This document shows positions 1-7,278 of a stretch of 23,057 nucleotides of DNA, piece after piece (the stretch's first letter is position 1; each line of letters opens with the position of its first letter). Under the pieces are notes generated by a model. It was given only the letters and a program-made list of their open reading frames with translations, was not told the DNA's origin and searched no databases. Source of the DNA: Alistipes sp. (lineage in GTDB: Bacteria; Bacteroidota; Bacteroidia; Bacteroidales; Rikenellaceae). A program made the translations under genes and the position numbers. The stretch lies in the NCBI GenBank assembly GCA_019422485.1, contig JAHZDG010000015.1:4015-27071 (forward strand). The letters are read 5' to 3'.

Positions 1-266
1 TACGTTATATGAAACGTGAAGGTCAGATCTGGATCCGTATCTTCCCCGATAAACCGATTACCAAGAAGCCTGCCGAAGTACGTATGGGTAAAGGTAAGGG
101 TTCGCCCGAAGGGTTTGTAGCCCCGGTGACCCCGGGCCGTATCCTGATCGAGGCTGAAGGTGTGCCCTTGGAAGTGGCACAGGAAGCTCTTCGTCTGGGC
201 GCTCAGAAGCTCCCCATTACGACCAAGTTTATTGTAAGAAGAGATTACACTGAAAAAACGCTTTAG
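1..266 (+). CDS. rplP: 50S ribosomal protein L16, C-terminal part
   Basis: The gene enters from the left edge; the reading frame is open from base 3, so about 87 C-terminal residues are visible and the start lies outside the window. L16 is a large-subunit protein near the peptidyl transferase centre and the A-site tRNA elbow. The visible part carries the L16 signatures GQIWIRIFPDKPITKKP and RMGKGKG, followed by the PGRILIEAEGVP stretch and the AAxKLPI-like segment AQKLPITTKF. An ATG at base 9 is only an internal methionine. It is followed 2 bases later by rpmC, the usual rplP-rpmC-rpsQ order of the S10 operon end. Confidence 0.97.
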   Translation, partial: RYMKREGQIWIRIFPDKPITKKPAEVRMGKGKGSPEGFVAPVTPGRILIEAEGVPLEVAQEALRLGAQKLPITTKFIVRRDYTEKTL

Positions 267-268
267 AG

Positions 269-466
269 ATGAAGACTTCTGAAATAAAAGAACTCACCGT
301 GGCCGACTTGGCGGAACGCATCGAAGCCGCTAAGGCCGAAATCGTACGGATGAAACTCAATCATGCCGTATCTCCGCTGGAGAATACCACCGTAATCAAA
401 AAGACCCGTAGAGATATTGCCCGTATGCTGACAGTACTCGGTCAAAAGCAAAACGTTAAAAGTTAA
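269..466 (+). CDS. rpmC: 50S ribosomal protein L29
   Basis: A 65-residue protein of normal L29 length. L29 sits next to the peptide exit tunnel, where in other bacteria it helps form the docking site for trigger factor and SRP. The sequence is a short helical hairpin: the N-terminal MKTSEIKELTVADLAERI helix, a central RMKLNHAVSPLENTTVIKK segment that matches the family core, and the RRDIARMLTVL helix. The ATG starts 2 bases after the rplP stop and ends 5 bases before rpsQ, so the three are surely co-transcribed. Confidence 0.96.
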   Translation: MKTSEIKELTVADLAERIEAAKAEIVRMKLNHAVSPLENTTVIKKTRRDIARMLTVLGQKQNVKS

Positions 467-471
467 TTCCC

Positions 472-726
472 ATGGAAAGAAATCTCAGAAAGGAAAGAAT
501 CGGGGTGGTTGTCAGCAACAAAATGGACAAGTCGATGACGGTTGCCGTGAAACGGAAAGTAAAACATCCGATCTACGGTAAATTCGTGAACAAAACCACC
601 ACTTTCGTGGCCCACGACGAGACCAACACCTGCAACCCGGGCGATACGGTTCGCATTGCGGAAACCCGCCCCCTGAGCAAGACCAAGCGTTGGAGATTAG
701 TAGAAATCATAGAAAGAGCTAAATAG
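472..726 (+). CDS. rpsQ: 30S ribosomal protein S17
   Basis: An 84-residue S17, a primary 16S rRNA binding protein of the small subunit with an OB fold. Recognised by RKERIGVVVSNKMDKSMTV, the family signature at the N-terminus, followed by HPIYGKFVNKTTTFVAHDE and CNPGDTVRIAETRPLSKTK, which match the second half of the fold. The ATG at 472 is the only sensible start and lies 5 bases from the rpmC stop. Its own stop is 2 bases before rplN. Confidence 0.97.
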   Translation: MERNLRKERIGVVVSNKMDKSMTVAVKRKVKHPIYGKFVNKTTTFVAHDETNTCNPGDTVRIAETRPLSKTKRWRLVEIIERAK

Positions 727-728
727 CC

Positions 729-1094
729 ATGATACAACAAGAAAGTAGACTATCGGTAGCCGATAACAGCGGGGCCAAAGAAGTGCTCTGCATCCGGGTG
801 CTGGGCGGTACAGGCAAACGCTATGCATCGATCGGCGACAAGATCGTAGTGACCGTCAAAAGCGCTACTCCGTCGGGCGACGTTAAAAAAGGAACCGTAT
901 CGAAAGCGGTTGTCGTACGTACCAAGAAGGAGATCCGCCGTGCCAACGGTTCCTACATTCGTTTTGACGACAACGCCGTCGTGTTGTTGAATAACCAAGG
1001 GGAGATGAGAGGTACTCGTATTTTCGGGCCGGTAGCCCGCGAATTGCGTGACTCTTACATGAAGATCATTTCGCTGGCTCCCGAAGTACTGTAA
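729..1094 (+). CDS. rplN: 50S ribosomal protein L14
   Basis: A 121-residue L14, the usual length. L14 lies on the interface side of the large subunit and contacts 16S rRNA helix 14 and L19. The sequence opens with MIQQESRLSVADNSGAKE, an almost invariant start in the family, and contains the L14 signature around GTVSKAVVVRTKKEIRRANG and the GTRIFGPVARELR segment. First gene of the spc-type gene order; there is no visible break or promoter between rpsQ and rplN (2 bases), so the S10 and spc parts look fused into one transcription unit here. Confidence 0.98.
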   Translation: MIQQESRLSVADNSGAKEVLCIRVLGGTGKRYASIGDKIVVTVKSATPSGDVKKGTVSKAVVVRTKKEIRRANGSYIRFDDNAVVLLNNQGEMRGTRIFGPVARELRDSYMKIISLAPEVL

Positions 1095-1111
1095 TTTTAA
1101 AACGAAGAACA

Positions 1112-1435
1112 ATGTCAGTTAAATTACATATCAAAAAAGGGGACACGGTTCTGGTGATCGCCGGCGACAGCAAAGGCCAGCAGGGGAAAGTGCTGGAGGT
1201 GCAGGTCGAAAAAGAGCGCGCCATCGTGGAAGGAGTCAACATGGTCTCCAAACACACCAAACCCAATGCCAAGCATCCCCAGGGTGGTATCGTAAAGCAG
1301 GAAGCTTCGATCCACATCTCCAATCTTCAGCTGATCGACCCCAAGAGCGGTAAACCGACTCGCACGGGCCGCAAAGAAGATGCGAAAGGAAAATTAGTAC
1401 GTTACGCTAAAAAGTCAGGGGAGGAGATTAAATAA
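1112..1435 (+). CDS. rplX: 50S ribosomal protein L24
   Basis: A 107-residue L24, an assembly-initiator protein of the large subunit near the exit tunnel. The KOW motif is at residues 5-32 (HIKKGDTVLVIAGDSKGQQG) and is followed by the VEGVNMVSKHTKPN segment typical of L24. The stop codon TAA shares its last base with the ATG of rplE (TAATG, 1433-1437), which points to translational coupling of L24 and L5. Confidence 0.97.
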   Translation: MSVKLHIKKGDTVLVIAGDSKGQQGKVLEVQVEKERAIVEGVNMVSKHTKPNAKHPQGGIVKQEASIHISNLQLIDPKSGKPTRTGRKEDAKGKLVRYAKKSGEEIK

Positions 1436-1992
1436 TGGCTTACGAACCTACATTGAAGAAACTGTATAAGGAGCAGATCGTTCCTGCCCTTATGAAGGAA
1501 TTCGGGTACAGCACCATCATGCAGGTGCCGGTTTTGGAAAAGATCGTTATCAACCAGGGTCTGGGTCAGGCCGTGGGTGACACGAAGATCCTCGAAACGG
1601 CTGTTGAAGAACTGACCGCCATCACGGGTCAGCGTGCCGTAGTTACCCGTTCCAAAAAGGATATCTCGAACTTCAAACTGCGTAAAGGAATGCCTATCGG
1701 CGCTCGCGTAACCCTGCGTCACAACAAGATGTATGAGTTCCTCGAACGTCTGGTAGCCGTGGCTCTGCCTCGTATCCGCGACTTCAAAGGGATCAACGAC
1801 AAATTCGACGGCCGTGGGAACTATACCCTGGGTGTAGCCGAACAGATTATCTTCCCGGAAATCGATATCGATAAGATCACCAAGATCCTGGGTATGGAAA
1901 TCACGTTCGTGACCACCGGCAAAACCGACGAAGAAGCTTACGCCCTGTTGCGCGAGTTCGGATTACCGTTTAAGAATGCAAAAAAGAATTAA
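1435..1992 (+). CDS. rplE: 50S ribosomal protein L5
   Basis: A 185-residue L5, the 5S rRNA binding protein of the central protuberance that contacts P-site tRNA and S13. Signatures visible are YKEQIVPALMKEFGYS near the N-terminus, the LEKIVINQGLG strand, and the ITGQRAVVTRSKKDISNFKL region (family core), ending in the LLREFGLPFKN tail. The ATG overlaps the rplX stop. In E. coli, S8 represses the spc operon at the start of this gene; no hairpin was recognised there by eye, and the structured RNA in this window lies instead upstream of rpsH. Confidence 0.98.
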   Translation: MAYEPTLKKLYKEQIVPALMKEFGYSTIMQVPVLEKIVINQGLGQAVGDTKILETAVEELTAITGQRAVVTRSKKDISNFKLRKGMPIGARVTLRHNKMYEFLERLVAVALPRIRDFKGINDKFDGRGNYTLGVAEQIIFPEIDIDKITKILGMEITFVTTGKTDEEAYALLREFGLPFKNAKKN

Positions 1993-1998
1993 TAGACT

Positions 1999-2268
1999 AT
2001 GGCAAAAGAATCGATGAAGGCCCGTGAGGTGAAACGCCTCAAACTGGTACAGCGCTATGCCGCTAAACGTGCCGCCCTCAAAGAAGCCGGAGACCAGGAA
2101 GGCCTCTCCAAACTGCCCCGTAACTCCAACCCCATCCGTCTGCACAACCGTTGCAAACTGACCGGGCGTCCCAAAGGTTACATGCGTCAGTTCGGGATCA
2201 GCCGTATCCAGTTCCGCGAAATGGCTTCTGCCGGGTTGATTCCGGGCGTGAAGAAAGCCAGCTGGTAG
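1999..2268 (+). CDS. rpsN: 30S ribosomal protein S14, long zinc-independent type
   Basis: An 89-residue S14 of the long form, without the CxxC...CxxC zinc ribbon of the short 61-residue form; only one Cys is present (NRCKLTGRPKGYMRQFGISR). S14 is a late-assembling protein of the 30S head. The conserved C-terminal half, RxQFREMASAGLIPGVKKASW, is complete. It follows rplE by 6 bases. Unlike all genes before it, it is followed by a 288-base spacer instead of rpsH directly. Confidence 0.97.
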   Translation: MAKESMKAREVKRLKLVQRYAAKRAALKEAGDQEGLSKLPRNSNPIRLHNRCKLTGRPKGYMRQFGISRIQFREMASAGLIPGVKKASW

Positions 2269-2281
2269 GATTTTGTGAGAG

Positions 2282-2368
2282 CGATTTCGGTCGGGTCGTC
2301 CGAAGGTGAGCGCGCCTGTGTCAGCAGGTACACCGCAAGACGAAAATCGACTCGATCGGGATACGCGC
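2282..2368 (+). promoter_or_regulatory. Candidate structured RNA in the rpsN-rpsH spacer (possible S8 or cis-regulatory element)
   Basis: The 288-base spacer 2269-2556 has no plausible gene. Pairing by eye gives a three-way junction: outer stem 2282-2289 with 2341-2349 (8 pairs, one bulged A); a hairpin 2291-2303; and a hairpin with 2305-2308 paired to 2331-2334 and 2315-2318 paired to 2325-2328. The internal loop GCGCG at 2310-2314 is complementary to CGCGC at 2364-2368, which would make a 5-pair G-C pseudoknot. The position directly upstream of rpsH suggests a mRNA element for S8 or another ribosomal protein. Function is inference; folding energy and conservation were not computed. Confidence 0.5.
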
Positions 2369-2389
2369 AAGTGTCATAAAAAGGTTCGT

Positions 2390-2416
2390 GGTCACCTCCT
2401 TTTTCGGGGGGTGACC
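2390..2416 (+). promoter_or_regulatory. Stable hairpin in the rpsN-rpsH spacer
   Basis: GGTCACC at 2390-2396 is perfectly complementary to GGTGACC at 2410-2416, and the stem can be extended inward by 4 more pairs including two G-U, leaving a 5-base loop. It is followed by CTGCC and not a T-run, so it is a poor intrinsic terminator. It may be part of the same leader element, a processing site or a partial pause site. Confidence 0.5.
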
Positions 2417-2443
2417 CTGCCTTTACACGGCACAAAGCTTCCA

Positions 2444-2466
2444 TTTTGGGCCCGAAAGGCCTAAAA
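2444..2466 (+). promoter_or_regulatory. Second hairpin in the rpsN-rpsH spacer
   Basis: Bases 2444-2452 pair with 2458-2466 (nine pairs, one G-U) around the loop CGAAA. The right arm ends in A residues, not T, so this is not a + strand intrinsic terminator. It lies just upstream of the AT-rich stretch with the possible rpsH promoter. Confidence 0.45.
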
Positions 2467-2481
2467 ATGTCGAATATTCGC

Positions 2482-2519
2482 TTGAAATAATGCGTTATAA
2501 GATATTTTTTGTATCTTTA
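2482..2519 (+). promoter_or_regulatory. Possible internal promoter for rpsH and the downstream genes
   Basis: The stretch 2470-2556 is strikingly AT-rich compared with its surroundings. TATCTTTA at 2512-2519 differs by one base from the Bacteroidetes -7 box TAnnTTTG and lies 38 bases before the rpsH ATG. The best -33 candidate, TTG at 2482-2484, is 27 bases away, longer than the usual spacing near 20, so the call is tentative. Confidence 0.4.
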
Positions 2520-2556
2520 GCGCCTGAATTTTTTGATTTAACCTATTTTTTTAACC

Positions 2557-2955
2557 ATGACAGATCCCATTTCGGATTTCCTGACGAGAGTCAGGAACGC
2601 GGTGAAAGCCAACCACAAGGTGGTTGAAGCTCCCGCATCAAAGATGAAACAGGAGATTACCCGTATTCTGTACGAACAGGGTTATATCCTGGCTTACAAG
2701 CTCGAAGCGGATGCCAAGGGTAAACCGATCATCAAGATCGCCTTGAAGTATCATCCCGAAACCAAACTCAACGCCATCAAAGGCCTCAAACGGGTTAGCC
2801 GTCCGGGTCTGCGCCGTTATAGCTCGGCCGCCGACATGCCCCGTGTACTCAACGGCCTGGGTATCGCCATCGTATCGACTTCCAAAGGCATTATGACCGA
2901 CAAGAAGGCTCGCCAGGAAAACGTAGGCGGTGAAGTACTTTGCTATGTTTATTAA
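2557..2955 (+). CDS. rpsH: 30S ribosomal protein S8
   Basis: A 132-residue S8, which binds helix 21 of 16S rRNA and organises the 30S platform. Visible signatures are MTDPISDFLTRVRNAVKANH at the start, the central RVSRPGLRRYSSA segment, and the C-terminal VSTSKGIMTDKKARQENVGG, the RNA-binding part. In E. coli S8 is the repressor of the spc operon. Here its gene follows a long structured spacer and a possible promoter, so it could be both first gene of a sub-transcript and its regulator. The start codon lies in a T-rich leader with no Shine-Dalgarno sequence, usual for Bacteroidetes. Confidence 0.98.
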   Translation: MTDPISDFLTRVRNAVKANHKVVEAPASKMKQEITRILYEQGYILAYKLEADAKGKPIIKIALKYHPETKLNAIKGLKRVSRPGLRRYSSAADMPRVLNGLGIAIVSTSKGIMTDKKARQENVGGEVLCYVY

Positions 2956-2973
2956 TCTGTAAAAGCGAGAATA

Positions 2974-3531
2974 ATGTCAAGAATTGGAAAAATGCCTGTA
3001 AACTTGCCCGCCGGGGTTACCGTAACGGTATCGCCCGCTAACGTGGTAAGCGTGAAAGGACCTCTGGGCGAACTGAGTCAGAAAGTGGATTCTGACATCA
3101 CGGTGAGCGTAGAGGGAAATGAAGTGCATGTCACTCGTCCGACCAATCAACCCCGTCACCGCTCGTTGCACGGTCTGTATCGTGCCCTGATCCACAACAT
3201 GGTCGTAGGTGTATCGACCGGCTATGAAATCAAACAGGAACTGGTCGGTGTGGGCTATAAAGTGGAAGTTCAAGGCCAAGTTATTCAATTGTCGTTGGGC
3301 TATTCGCACGATATTTACTTGGAACTTCCCAAGGAAGTAACGGCTACGGCAGTTACCGAAAAGAAAAATAACCCCATCCTGACGCTCAAAAGCGCCGACA
3401 AGCAGCTCATCGGTCAAGTGGCCGCCAAAATCCGCTCGCTGCGCAAACCCGAACCCTACAAAGGTAAAGGTATCAAGTTCGTGGGCGAACAGCTTCGTCG
3501 TAAGGCTGGTAAATCTGCTAACGCTAAATAG
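2974..3531 (+). CDS. rplF: 50S ribosomal protein L6
   Basis: A 185-residue L6, made of two related alpha/beta domains, placed near the factor-binding site and the sarcin-ricin loop. It begins MSRIGKMPVNLPAGVTV, with the ALIHNMVVGVSTGYEIKQEL segment in the linker region and the C-terminal signature KPEPYKGKGIKF (residues ~157-168). Spacing to rpsH is 18 bases and to rplR 15 bases. Confidence 0.98.
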   Translation: MSRIGKMPVNLPAGVTVTVSPANVVSVKGPLGELSQKVDSDITVSVEGNEVHVTRPTNQPRHRSLHGLYRALIHNMVVGVSTGYEIKQELVGVGYKVEVQGQVIQLSLGYSHDIYLELPKEVTATAVTEKKNNPILTLKSADKQLIGQVAAKIRSLRKPEPYKGKGIKFVGEQLRRKAGKSANAK

Positions 3532-3546
3532 TAAAATCGTACAGTT

Positions 3547-3909
3547 ATGTCATTGACCAAAATAGAAAGAAGAGCACGGGTTAAAATGCGTATCCGCAAA
3601 GTGATCAGCGGAACGGCAGCTAAACCCCGCATGTCTGTGTATAGAAGCAACAAGCAGATCTATGTACAGCTGATTGACGACCTTAACGGTGTTACTTTGG
3701 CGTCGGCCTCGTCGCTGGACAAGGAAGTGGCAGACAAAGTAGCCGGACTGAACAAGTCTCAGGTGGCTGCCCTGGTGGGTAAGCTGGCCGCTGAACGTTG
3801 TGCCGCCAAAGGCATCAGCGAAGTGGCGTTCGACCGCAACGGTTACCTGTATCACGGAAGAGTAAAAATGTTAGCGGACGCCGCCCGCGAAGGTGGTCTT
3901 AAATTTTAA
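3547..3909 (+). CDS. rplR: 50S ribosomal protein L18
   Basis: A 120-residue L18, a 5S rRNA binding protein that works with L5 in the central protuberance. Family features are the basic N-terminus IERRARVKMRIRK, the PRMSVYRSNKQIYVQLIDD segment and the C-terminal half GISEVAFDRNGYLYHGRVK plus ADAAREGGLKF. It is followed 6 bases later by rpsE. Confidence 0.97.
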   Translation: MSLTKIERRARVKMRIRKVISGTAAKPRMSVYRSNKQIYVQLIDDLNGVTLASASSLDKEVADKVAGLNKSQVAALVGKLAAERCAAKGISEVAFDRNGYLYHGRVKMLADAAREGGLKF

Positions 3910-3915
3910 TCAGCT

Positions 3916-4434
3916 ATGTCGAATACGAATATAAAGAAAGTAAGAACGAGCGACCTGGAGCTCAAAGACCGTTTGGTGAGCATCCAGCGTGTGACCAAGG
4001 TAACCAAAGGGGGTCGCACCTTCAGCTTCTCGGCCATCGTGGTGGTAGGTAACGAAAACGGTATCGTAGGTTACGGTCTGGGTAAAGCCAGCGAAGTGAC
4101 CGCCGCTATCGCCAAGGGCGTGGAAGACGCTAAGAAAAACCTGGTAAAAATTCCGGTGCTCAAAGGCACGATTCCTCACAAACAGGAAGCCCGTTACAGC
4201 GGTTCACTAGTGATGATTCGTCCGGCCGCTCCTGGTACCGGGGTAATCGCCGGGGGTGCTATGCGTGCCGTGCTGGAAAGCGTAGGTGTACGCAACGTGT
4301 TGGCAAAGAGCAAAGGCTCGTCCAACCCGCACAACTTGGTGAAGGCAACCATCGCCGCCCTGCTCGAACTGCGTGACGCTCAGAGCGTGGCTCAGGTTCG
4401 TGGGATCTCTTTGGATAAAGTGTTTAACGGATAA
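3916..4434 (+). CDS. rpsE: 30S ribosomal protein S5
   Basis: A 172-residue S5, which lies at the mRNA entry side of the 30S subunit and affects decoding fidelity. The N-terminal dsRBD-like domain (LKDRLVSIQRVTKVTKGGR to about residue 75, including VVVGNENGIVGYGLGKASEV) and the C-terminal domain (VIAGGAMRAVLESVGVRNVL and SSNPHNLVKATIAAL) are complete. Spacing to rpmD is 11 bases. Confidence 0.98.
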   Translation: MSNTNIKKVRTSDLELKDRLVSIQRVTKVTKGGRTFSFSAIVVVGNENGIVGYGLGKASEVTAAIAKGVEDAKKNLVKIPVLKGTIPHKQEARYSGSLVMIRPAAPGTGVIAGGAMRAVLESVGVRNVLAKSKGSSNPHNLVKATIAALLELRDAQSVAQVRGISLDKVFNG

Positions 4435-4445
4435 GACCTGATACC

Positions 4446-4628
4446 ATGGCTAAAATGAAAATCACTCAGATCCGCAGCCGCATCGGGGCTACGGCCACCC
4501 AGAAGAAAAATCTGGATGCACTGGGTCTTCGCAAAATCAACGCTACCGTTGAGCATGATGCCACCCCCATTATTCTGGGAATGGTCGAAAAGGTGAAGCA
4601 CCTGGTAAAAGTCGAAGAAGTAAAGTAA
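4446..4628 (+). CDS. rpmD: 50S ribosomal protein L30
   Basis: A 60-residue L30 of normal bacterial length. It reads MAKMKITQIRSRIGA, then the LDALGLRKINATVEHDATP signature and the final VKHLVKVEEVK strand. L30 is a small peripheral protein of the large subunit near 5S rRNA. The stop is followed by a 56-base gap containing a perfect hairpin before rplO. Confidence 0.97.
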   Translation: MAKMKITQIRSRIGATATQKKNLDALGLRKINATVEHDATPIILGMVEKVKHLVKVEEVK

Positions 4629-4640
4629 TTACGAACCCAT

Positions 4641-4668
4641 TTGTCCGGGGCCTACGGACTCCGGACAA
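4641..4668 (+). promoter_or_regulatory. Perfect hairpin between rpmD and rplO
   Basis: TTGTCCGG at 4641-4648 and CCGGACAA at 4661-4668 form an 8-pair perfect stem with a 12-base loop. The rplO ATG follows 16 bases after the stem. There is no T-run, so termination is unlikely; a local translation control or mRNA processing site is possible. Confidence 0.5.
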
Positions 4669-4684
4669 GCAATAATACAAACAC

Positions 4685-5131
4685 ATGGACTTAAGTAACT
4701 TAAAACCCGCAGCAGGGTCGACCAAAAAGGAGAAGCGCATCGGTCGCGGCCAAGGTTCCGGCTACGGTGGCACCTCGACCCGCGGTCATAAAGGGGCCAA
4801 ATCCCGTTCGGGTTACTCGTCAAAGATCGGTTTTGAAGGTGGTCAGATGCCTCTGCAGAGACGTTTGCCTAAATTCGGTTTCAAAAATCTGAAACGGGTA
4901 GAATATAAAGGGATCAACCTCGCCGTATTGGAAGAGCTCGCCAAGAAAGAGTCGCTGAAAGCAATCACCGTAGATACGCTCATCGAAAAACGTTTCGTGT
5001 CGAAAAACGACCGCGTGAAAATCTTGGGCAGCGGCGAATTGACTCAGGCGCTGGAAGTGACGGCACATGCCTTCTCGAAGAGCGCTGCGGCAGCTATCGA
5101 AGCCCAACAAGGCAAGGTTATCATCCTTTAA
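4685..5131 (+). CDS. rplO: 50S ribosomal protein L15
   Basis: A 148-residue L15, a core protein of the large subunit that joins 23S domains. The long basic Gly-rich N-terminal extension (RIGRGQGSGYGGTSTRGHKG, then KSRSGYSSKIGFEGGQMPL) and the RRLPKFGFKN motif are diagnostic. The C-terminal globular part ends KVIIL. The start MDLSNLKPAAGS is the usual L15 start. SecY begins 9 bases downstream. Confidence 0.98.
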   Translation: MDLSNLKPAAGSTKKEKRIGRGQGSGYGGTSTRGHKGAKSRSGYSSKIGFEGGQMPLQRRLPKFGFKNLKRVEYKGINLAVLEELAKKESLKAITVDTLIEKRFVSKNDRVKILGSGELTQALEVTAHAFSKSAAAAIEAQQGKVIIL

Positions 5132-5140
5132 TAACGACCC

Positions 5141-6463
5141 ATGAAAAAGTTAATCGAAACCATCAAGAATATATTCCGGATCGAGGAACTGCGTAATCGG
5201 ATTCTCTTTACGCTGGGCCTGATCCTGATATATCGTTTTGGTAGCTTCGTGGTGATCCCGGGGATCAATCCCGAAGCCCTCGCTGCGCTGCAAACGCAGG
5301 TTGAAGGCAACGGGTTGATGGGCTTGCTGAACATCTTTTCCGGAGGTGCGTTCAGCAATGCCTCGATCTTCGCGCTGGGGATCATGCCCTATATCTCGGC
5401 ATCGATCGTGATCCAGTTGCTGGGTATCGTGGTACCCTACTTCCAGAAACTCCAGAAGGAAGGGGAAAGCGGTCGCCGCAAGATCAACCAATGGACTCGC
5501 TACTTGACCATTCTGGTGCTGCTGTTGCAGGGCCCGGCCTACCTGGCCAACCTGCATGCCCAACTGCCTGATGCAGCCTTTGTATTGGGCCGGGGTAGTG
5601 TACTGTTTACCGTAGCCGCTACCATCGTGCTGATCGCCGGAACGATGTTCGTGATGTGGCTGGGTGAAAAGATCACCGACAAAGGGATCGGTAACGGGGT
5701 GTCGCTCATCATCATGGTGGGGATCATCGCTCGTCTGCCGCACGCTCTGTTGGCTGAAATCAACACCCGCTTCACCGAATCCACCGGTGGTTTTGTGATG
5801 TTGGTGGTCGAACTGGTGCTGTTGTTCCTGGTTTTCGCCGCAACAATCGCTCTGGTACAGGCTACGCGCAAGATCCCTGTACAGTATGCCAAACGCATCG
5901 TGGGTAACAAGCAATATGGAGGTGTACGCCAGTATATACCGCTTAAAATTAATGCCGCCGGGGTAATGCCGATTATCTTTGCGCAGGCGCTGATGTTCAT
6001 TCCGATGTTCTTCAGCCGCTTTGACGCCACTCGCGGGTTCGCCGCCGCGTTTGCCGACTACACCGGTTTCTGGTATAATTTTATCTTCGCGCTGCTGGTG
6101 GTGGCGTTCACCTATTTCTATACAGCAATTACCGTGAATCCCAACATGATGGCCGAGGACATGAAACGCAACGGCGGTTTTATTCCGGGTGTGAAACCGG
6201 GGAAGAAAACCGTTGAATACCTCGATACCATCATGACAAGAATCACCCTTCCGGGTTCGATCTTCTTGGCGATCGTGGCTATCCTGCCGTCGTTTGCCAT
6301 GATGCTCGGCATCAACAACCAGTTCGCTCTGTTCTACGGGGGTACTTCGCTGTTGATTTTGGTAGGGGTTATTCTTGACACTCTGCAGCAGATCGAAAGC
6401 TACCTGTTGCTCCGCCACTACGACGGTCTGATGAAAACCGGACGTATCCAGGGGCGCAGATAG
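5141..6463 (+). CDS. secY: Protein translocase channel subunit SecY
   Basis: A 440-residue inner-membrane protein, the channel of the SecYEG translocon that exports unfolded proteins and inserts membrane proteins. It shows the ten-helix SecY pattern. Visible markers are IRNRILFTLG-like IEELRNRILFTLGLILIYR at helix 1, the plug region GLMGLLNIFSGGAFSNASIF, the helix 2 signature ALGIMPYISASIVIQLL, GIGNGVSLIIMVGIIARLP, and the cytoplasmic loops with RKIPVQYAKR and the C-terminal RIQGRR tail. Gene order rplO-secY-map is normal; adk, often between secY and map in other phyla, is absent. Confidence 0.98.
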   Translation: MKKLIETIKNIFRIEELRNRILFTLGLILIYRFGSFVVIPGINPEALAALQTQVEGNGLMGLLNIFSGGAFSNASIFALGIMPYISASIVIQLLGIVVPYFQKLQKEGESGRRKINQWTRYLTILVLLLQGPAYLANLHAQLPDAAFVLGRGSVLFTVAATIVLIAGTMFVMWLGEKITDKGIGNGVSLIIMVGIIARLPHALLAEINTRFTESTGGFVMLVVELVLLFLVFAATIALVQATRKIPVQYAKRIVGNKQYGGVRQYIPLKINAAGVMPIIFAQALMFIPMFFSRFDATRGFAAAFADYTGFWYNFIFALLVVAFTYFYTAITVNPNMMAEDMKRNGGFIPGVKPGKKTVEYLDTIMTRITLPGSIFLAIVAILPSFAMMLGINNQFALFYGGTSLLILVGVILDTLQQIESYLLLRHYDGLMKTGRIQGRR

Positions 6464-6494
6464 TAACCCAAAGAGTTTTGAATGAATTAAAAAA

Positions 6495-7271
6495 ATGATA
6501 CACCTCAAATCACAGGAGGAAATCGAAATCCTTCGCGAAAATAACCAGTTGGTCAGCCTGACGCTGGCCGAAGTGGGGCGCCACGTACGACCCGGAGTTT
6601 CGACTTTGGAGTTGGACCGCATCGCCGAAGAGTTTATTCGCGACCATGGAGCCGAACCGAGTTTCCTGGGCTACAGCGGCTATCCGAATACGTTATGTAC
6701 GTCGATCAACGAAGTCGTGGTGCACGGGATTCCTTCTGCGAAAGCCATTCTCCGGGAAGGAGATATCCTTTCGGTCGATTGCGGCACGTTTATGAAGGGG
6801 TTTTGTGGTGACAGCGCTTATACGTTCGCTGTTGGGGAGATCGCGCCCGAAGTGGCCGAACTGCTCAGAGTAACCAAAGAAGCTCTTTATAAAGGGGTCG
6901 CTCAGGCTGTTGCCGGCCACCGTATTGGCGATATCGGGAATGCCGTGCAAGAGCACGCCGAAAGTTACGGCTATGGCGTCGTGCGTGAAATGGTGGGCCA
7001 CGGATTGGGCCGCCGGATGCACGAAGAGCCCGAAGTGCCTAATTATGGCGCCCGCGGCCGGGGCCCTCTGCTCAAGAAAGGGATGGTCCTGTGCATCGAA
7101 CCCATGATCACGATGGGAAGCCGCTATGTGGTCTTCGACCGCGACGGCTGGGGCGTGCGCGCCAAAGACGGCAAACCTGCCGCACACTTCGAATTTGCCG
7201 TGGCGATTACACCTGACGGACCGGATGTGCTGACCGATTTCGAGGTGATCGAAAAAGCATTAAATTCGTAA
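6495..7271 (+). CDS. map: Methionine aminopeptidase, type I
   Basis: A 258-residue cytoplasmic metalloenzyme that removes the initiator methionine from new proteins. All catalytic residues of the family are seen: His77 in EVVVHGIPS, metal ligands Asp95 (SVDCG), Asp106 (GDSAYTF), His169 (VGHGLG), Glu202 (CIEPM) and Glu233 (FEFAVAIT). The last motif usually reads EHT; here it is EFA, but the Glu ligand is kept. Located 31 bases after secY and 7 before infA, linking nascent-chain processing to the ribosomal operon. Confidence 0.97.
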   Translation: MIHLKSQEEIEILRENNQLVSLTLAEVGRHVRPGVSTLELDRIAEEFIRDHGAEPSFLGYSGYPNTLCTSINEVVVHGIPSAKAILREGDILSVDCGTFMKGFCGDSAYTFAVGEIAPEVAELLRVTKEALYKGVAQAVAGHRIGDIGNAVQEHAESYGYGVVREMVGHGLGRRMHEEPEVPNYGARGRGPLLKKGMVLCIEPMITMGSRYVVFDRDGWGVRAKDGKPAAHFEFAVAITPDGPDVLTDFEVIEKALNS

Positions 7272-7278
7272 GACTCGT

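Noticed and set aside
2390..2416. Terminator ending the first part of the operon
   Set aside because: The hairpin lacks a following T-run, so it is listed as a regulatory hairpin only.
2187..2444. 85-residue - strand frame in the rpsN-rpsH spacer
   Set aside because: No similarity to any known protein and it overlaps rpsN; the spacer is better explained as structured RNA.
5150..6622. 490-residue open frame on the - strand
   Set aside because: It is antisense to secY and the start of map, His/Gln/Asp-rich and like no known protein; a shadow frame of codon-biased genes.
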